DNA from: Granulosicoccaceae bacterium
Lineage (GTDB): Bacteria > Pseudomonadota > Gammaproteobacteria > Granulosicoccales > Granulosicoccaceae
Assembly: GCA_023301405.1 (NCBI GenBank)
Contig: JALZUX010000098.1
Location: forward strand, 1 to 7,364
DNA length: 7,364 bases
Direction: 5' to 3'
Within the stretch, counting starts at the first letter, position 1, and every line of letters begins with the position of its first letter. Of the stretch, positions 5,605 to 7,364 are shown in pieces. The translations under genes and the position numbers were made by a program. The notes beneath the pieces were generated by a model, which was given only the letters and a program-made list of their open reading frames with translations, was not told the origin of the DNA and did not search any database.

Positions 5605-6696
5605 ATGATAAGAGCCGGTGCCGTGTTGAAAAAAGTGATCGATGGGCTTTTGCTTCCGTATCGATGGTTGCGGTTTGGCTCACCGCTTCGCGCAGATGAA
5701 ACAGCTGTTTTGTTCCCACAGTGTGCATCTCAACTGCCGGCCGGAGGCTGGAATATCCCTCTGCATATCTGGGTGGTTGAGCTCGAGACCGGAACATTAT
5801 CGCGTCGCATCGGTCATCATGCGCTCCTTGAACTGTTGCAAATAGCTGGTGTCATAGACGATCCTGAAAATAGCGCCGTGTTTAGACAGCGCCTCGATTG
5901 GTTTATGGCTGATCGAGAGGTCAACAAACGGCTGAATATTCAAATCGGTGATCAGGTTTTTGTGTCTCCAAGAAGTTCGCCAAGCGGTCACATTAAATTT
6001 TCAGTGAACTACCACGGTAACGCACCGGCCGGCAGCACAATTGACTACCAGATATTCCATACCGGAACCAGGCAAGTGAGCGGCCGGATTCAATTAGTGG
6101 CCACGCGCGGAGTGTCTGTCATCTCTGATATAGACGACACAATAAAAGTCAGCAACGTTACTGATAAAAGGGCGTTGATTAGGGGGGCGTTTTTTGAAGA
6201 GTATAAGCCCACTGGCGGGATGCCGGGTTTGTATAGTCGGTTGGCGGTCCGCGATGTCTGCTTTCACTATGTGTCGTCGTCGCCTTGGCAGTTGTACCCG
6301 AGCCTGGCTTCATTATTAAGCAAATTTTACCCTGCGGGGTCGGTGTCACTCAGACACTTTTACATCGCTAACCGAAGCTTTGTTGATTTTTTCCGGCACT
6401 CAGAGCGCTATAAGCTCAATGCGATTTCAGATTTGCTCAATCGTTTTCCGCAGCGCAGTTTTATTTTGATCGGTGATAGCGGTGAAAAAGATCCCGAGAT
6501 CTATACCGAGATAGCCAGCCGATACGCAAGCCAGGTCAAGGCGATTCTCATTCGGCTGGTACCGACGACTCATGATCAACCTGATAATACCCAAAGATGG
6601 CATAAGCTTAGGCAAAATTTGACTGACCCCACATGTTTCAGAGTATTTAGCGACCCGGCAACGCTGTTTGATTTCGTAGATACTATTGTTGAGTAA
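5605..6696 (+). CDS. App1/DUF2183-type phosphatidate phosphatase (HAD-like)
   Basis: This 363-residue protein carries the C-terminal domain of the App1 (DUF2183) family, whose yeast member removes phosphate from phosphatidate to give diacylglycerol. HAD-type motifs are in order: motif I SDIDDTIKVS with Asp175, Asp177 and Thr179; motif II YVSSSPWQLYPSL (222-234); a conserved Lys270 after RHSERY; and motif IV ILIGDSGEKDPEIY with Asp291 and Asp296. Residues 1-165 are a less conserved N-terminal part. It includes a beta-rich stretch that often precedes the catalytic domain. No signal peptide or membrane helix is evident. The start has a poor ribosome site, but an in-frame TGA at 5575 leaves no earlier ATG. 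The DgkA-type kinase gene follows 233 bases downstream and catalyses the reverse lipid step. Substrate is inferred from family. Confidence 0.85.
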   Translation: MIRAGAVLKKVIDGLLLPYRWLRFGSPLRADETAVLFPQCASQLPAGGWNIPLHIWVVELETGTLSRRIGHHALLELLQIAGVIDDPENSAVFRQRLDWFMADREVNKRLNIQIGDQVFVSPRSSPSGHIKFSVNYHGNAPAGSTIDYQIFHTGTRQVSGRIQLVATRGVSVISDIDDTIKVSNVTDKRALIRGAFFEEYKPTGGMPGLYSRLAVRDVCFHYVSSSPWQLYPSLASLLSKFYPAGSVSLRHFYIANRSFVDFFRHSERYKLNAISDLLNRFPQRSFILIGDSGEKDPEIYTEIASRYASQVKAILIRLVPTTHDQPDNTQRWHKLRQNLTDPTCFRVFSDPATLFDFVDTIVE

Positions 6697-6808
6697 CCAT
6701 TCAGTCCTGTTTGCAGGTTCGTGCATAATGATCCTATGAATATCGTTTTTTGTGAAATTTTAGAGTGCGCTTGTCGCGCGTAGGAAATCAATGTTTGGGG
6801 GCGAGTTG

Positions 6809-6883
6809 GCGCGCAACATACACGGGTATTTGATCACAAACGACACCGCCCATCGACGCGACAGTTGTGCTGCAAGTAGTTAC
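6809..6883 (+). repeat. Dispersed repeat, copy B
   Basis: This is the second copy of the element at 3006-3080, in the same orientation. It lies 112 bases after the phosphatase stop and about 45 bases before the kinase start. The left 23 bases are identical to copy A, and about three quarters of the next 52 match. Here CACAA (6835-6839) pairs with TTGTG (6865-6869), and TTG (6830-6832) with CAA (6873-6875). Two pairs differ from copy A on both sides, as expected for a conserved stem. A 32-codon frame (6791-6889) runs through it, but copy A has no matching frame. Confidence 0.8.
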
Positions 6884-6917
6884 CATTAGTAGGCGAACAG
6901 ATTACCCTTGACAGTGC

Positions 6918-6921
6918 GAGG
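6918..6921 (+). promoter_or_regulatory. Ribosome binding site of the dgkA-type gene
   Basis: GAGG lies 8 bases before the ATG at 6930. It is one of the clearer Shine-Dalgarno sequences in the window and fixes this start. Confidence 0.6.
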
Positions 6922-6929
6922 CATCAACC

Positions 6930-7295
6930 ATGAAAAAGAAGTTCAGCGTAGTGGCTAGGCTGCACAGTGTTCGTTACGCGTTAAATGGTTGCTGCGTTTT
7001 ACTGACTGAAGAACACAACTCGCGGGTTCATGTGGTCGCCGCAGTGGCTGTGGTTATCCTTGCCTTGGTGTTGGGTGCGTCGGTCTCTGATTGGATTGTA
7101 CTGATATTCGCCATAGCCTTGGTTTGGATTACCGAGGCCCTTAACACCTGTATCGAGAATCTGTGTGATCTTTATTCAACTGAATTTAATCCGCAGATCG
7201 GAAAAATCAAAGATATTGCCGCGGCCGCGGTGTTTATTGCCTCCCTGGCGGCGATCATTTGTGGCCTACTAGTGTTTGTGCCATTGGTTTTTTAG
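6930..7295 (+). CDS. dgkA: DgkA-family membrane lipid kinase (diacylglycerol or undecaprenol kinase)
   Basis: This 121-residue protein is a complete member of the small trimeric DgkA family, which phosphorylates diacylglycerol or undecaprenol with ATP in the inner membrane. Three membrane segments are visible at about 33-50, 54-72 and 97-118, after an amphipathic basic start. The signature ITEALNTCIENLCDL has Glu69, Asn72 and Glu76, and Lys94-Asp95 follow in GKIKDIAAAAV; these match E. coli DgkA by position, as does Glu28. The wording EEHNSRVHVVAA and ALVWITEALNTCIENL is closer to Bacillus-type undecaprenol kinases than to E. coli DgkA, so the substrate is open. GAGG about 8 bases before the ATG supports the start. 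The phosphatidate phosphatase upstream suggests diacylglycerol/phosphatidate turnover. Confidence 0.9.
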   Translation: MKKKFSVVARLHSVRYALNGCCVLLTEEHNSRVHVVAAVAVVILALVLGASVSDWIVLIFAIALVWITEALNTCIENLCDLYSTEFNPQIGKIKDIAAAAVFIASLAAIICGLLVFVPLVF

Positions 7296-7364
7296 ATGAC
7301 CATAGTTGTTTAAAGGGTCCCCTCCTAATGGCAATTTGGCCTATAAGCCGTTTGCACATCTTAT

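Noticed and set aside
6791..6889. A 32-codon open frame through repeat copy B, starting MFGGELARNIHGY
   Set aside because: No ribosome site is seen. In copy A the same frame has a stop just before the conserved part and no start, so the conservation is better explained by a structured DNA/RNA element.
6908..6913. A consensus TTGACA -35 box just before the dgkA-type gene
   Set aside because: The matching -10 box would fall inside the coding sequence at about 6931-6936, where there is no TATAAT-like sequence.

Overview
The window looks like a chromosomal segment of a marine, polysaccharide-degrading gammaproteobacterium, most likely of the Cellvibrionaceae type (Saccharophagus/Teredinibacter/Cellvibrio relatives). 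This is inferred from a secreted glycoside hydrolase with Ser/Asn-rich linkers and small Cys-bracketed DGDGWGWEN modules, moderate GC content and gammaproteobacterial-style housekeeping enzymes. No similarity search was possible.

Layout. (1) Positions 1-1550: the 3' end of a plus-strand gene and a complete minus-strand gene meet tail to tail. Their C-termini align without gaps, so both appear to be glycoside hydrolase family 12 (GH12) beta-glucanases. They share a strong bidirectional terminator (130-164). The complete gene encodes a signal peptide, four 21-residue Cys-bracketed repeats and a GH12 catalytic domain. (2) 1551-2045: a long divergent intergenic region with nested inverted repeats, an operator-like palindrome and a possible promoter. 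(3) 2046-2828: a crotonase-family enzyme of PaaG/isomerase type, lacking both hydratase glutamates. (4) 2829-3185: a non-coding region with a small hairpin and the first copy of a dispersed repeat. (5) 5310-3186, minus strand: an aspartate/aromatic aminotransferase followed 34 bases later by a pirin, probably one transcript. (6) 5605-7295, plus strand: an App1/DUF2183-type phosphatidate phosphatase, then the second copy of the dispersed repeat, then a DgkA-type diacylglycerol/undecaprenol kinase.

Functional links. The GH12 pair would cut beta-1,4-glucan or xyloglucan outside the cytoplasm. The phosphatase and the kinase catalyse opposite steps between phosphatidate and diacylglycerol, so their adjacency suggests a small lipid-recycling locus. 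The crotonase and the aminotransferase-pirin pair have no obvious pathway partners inside the window.

The least explained item is the ~75-base dispersed repeat at 3006-3080 and 6809-6883. The copies share 23 identical bases at the left end, differ at about a quarter of the remaining positions, and keep a stem whose arms change together. No known element was recognised. No RNA genes, CRISPR arrays or insertion sequences were seen.
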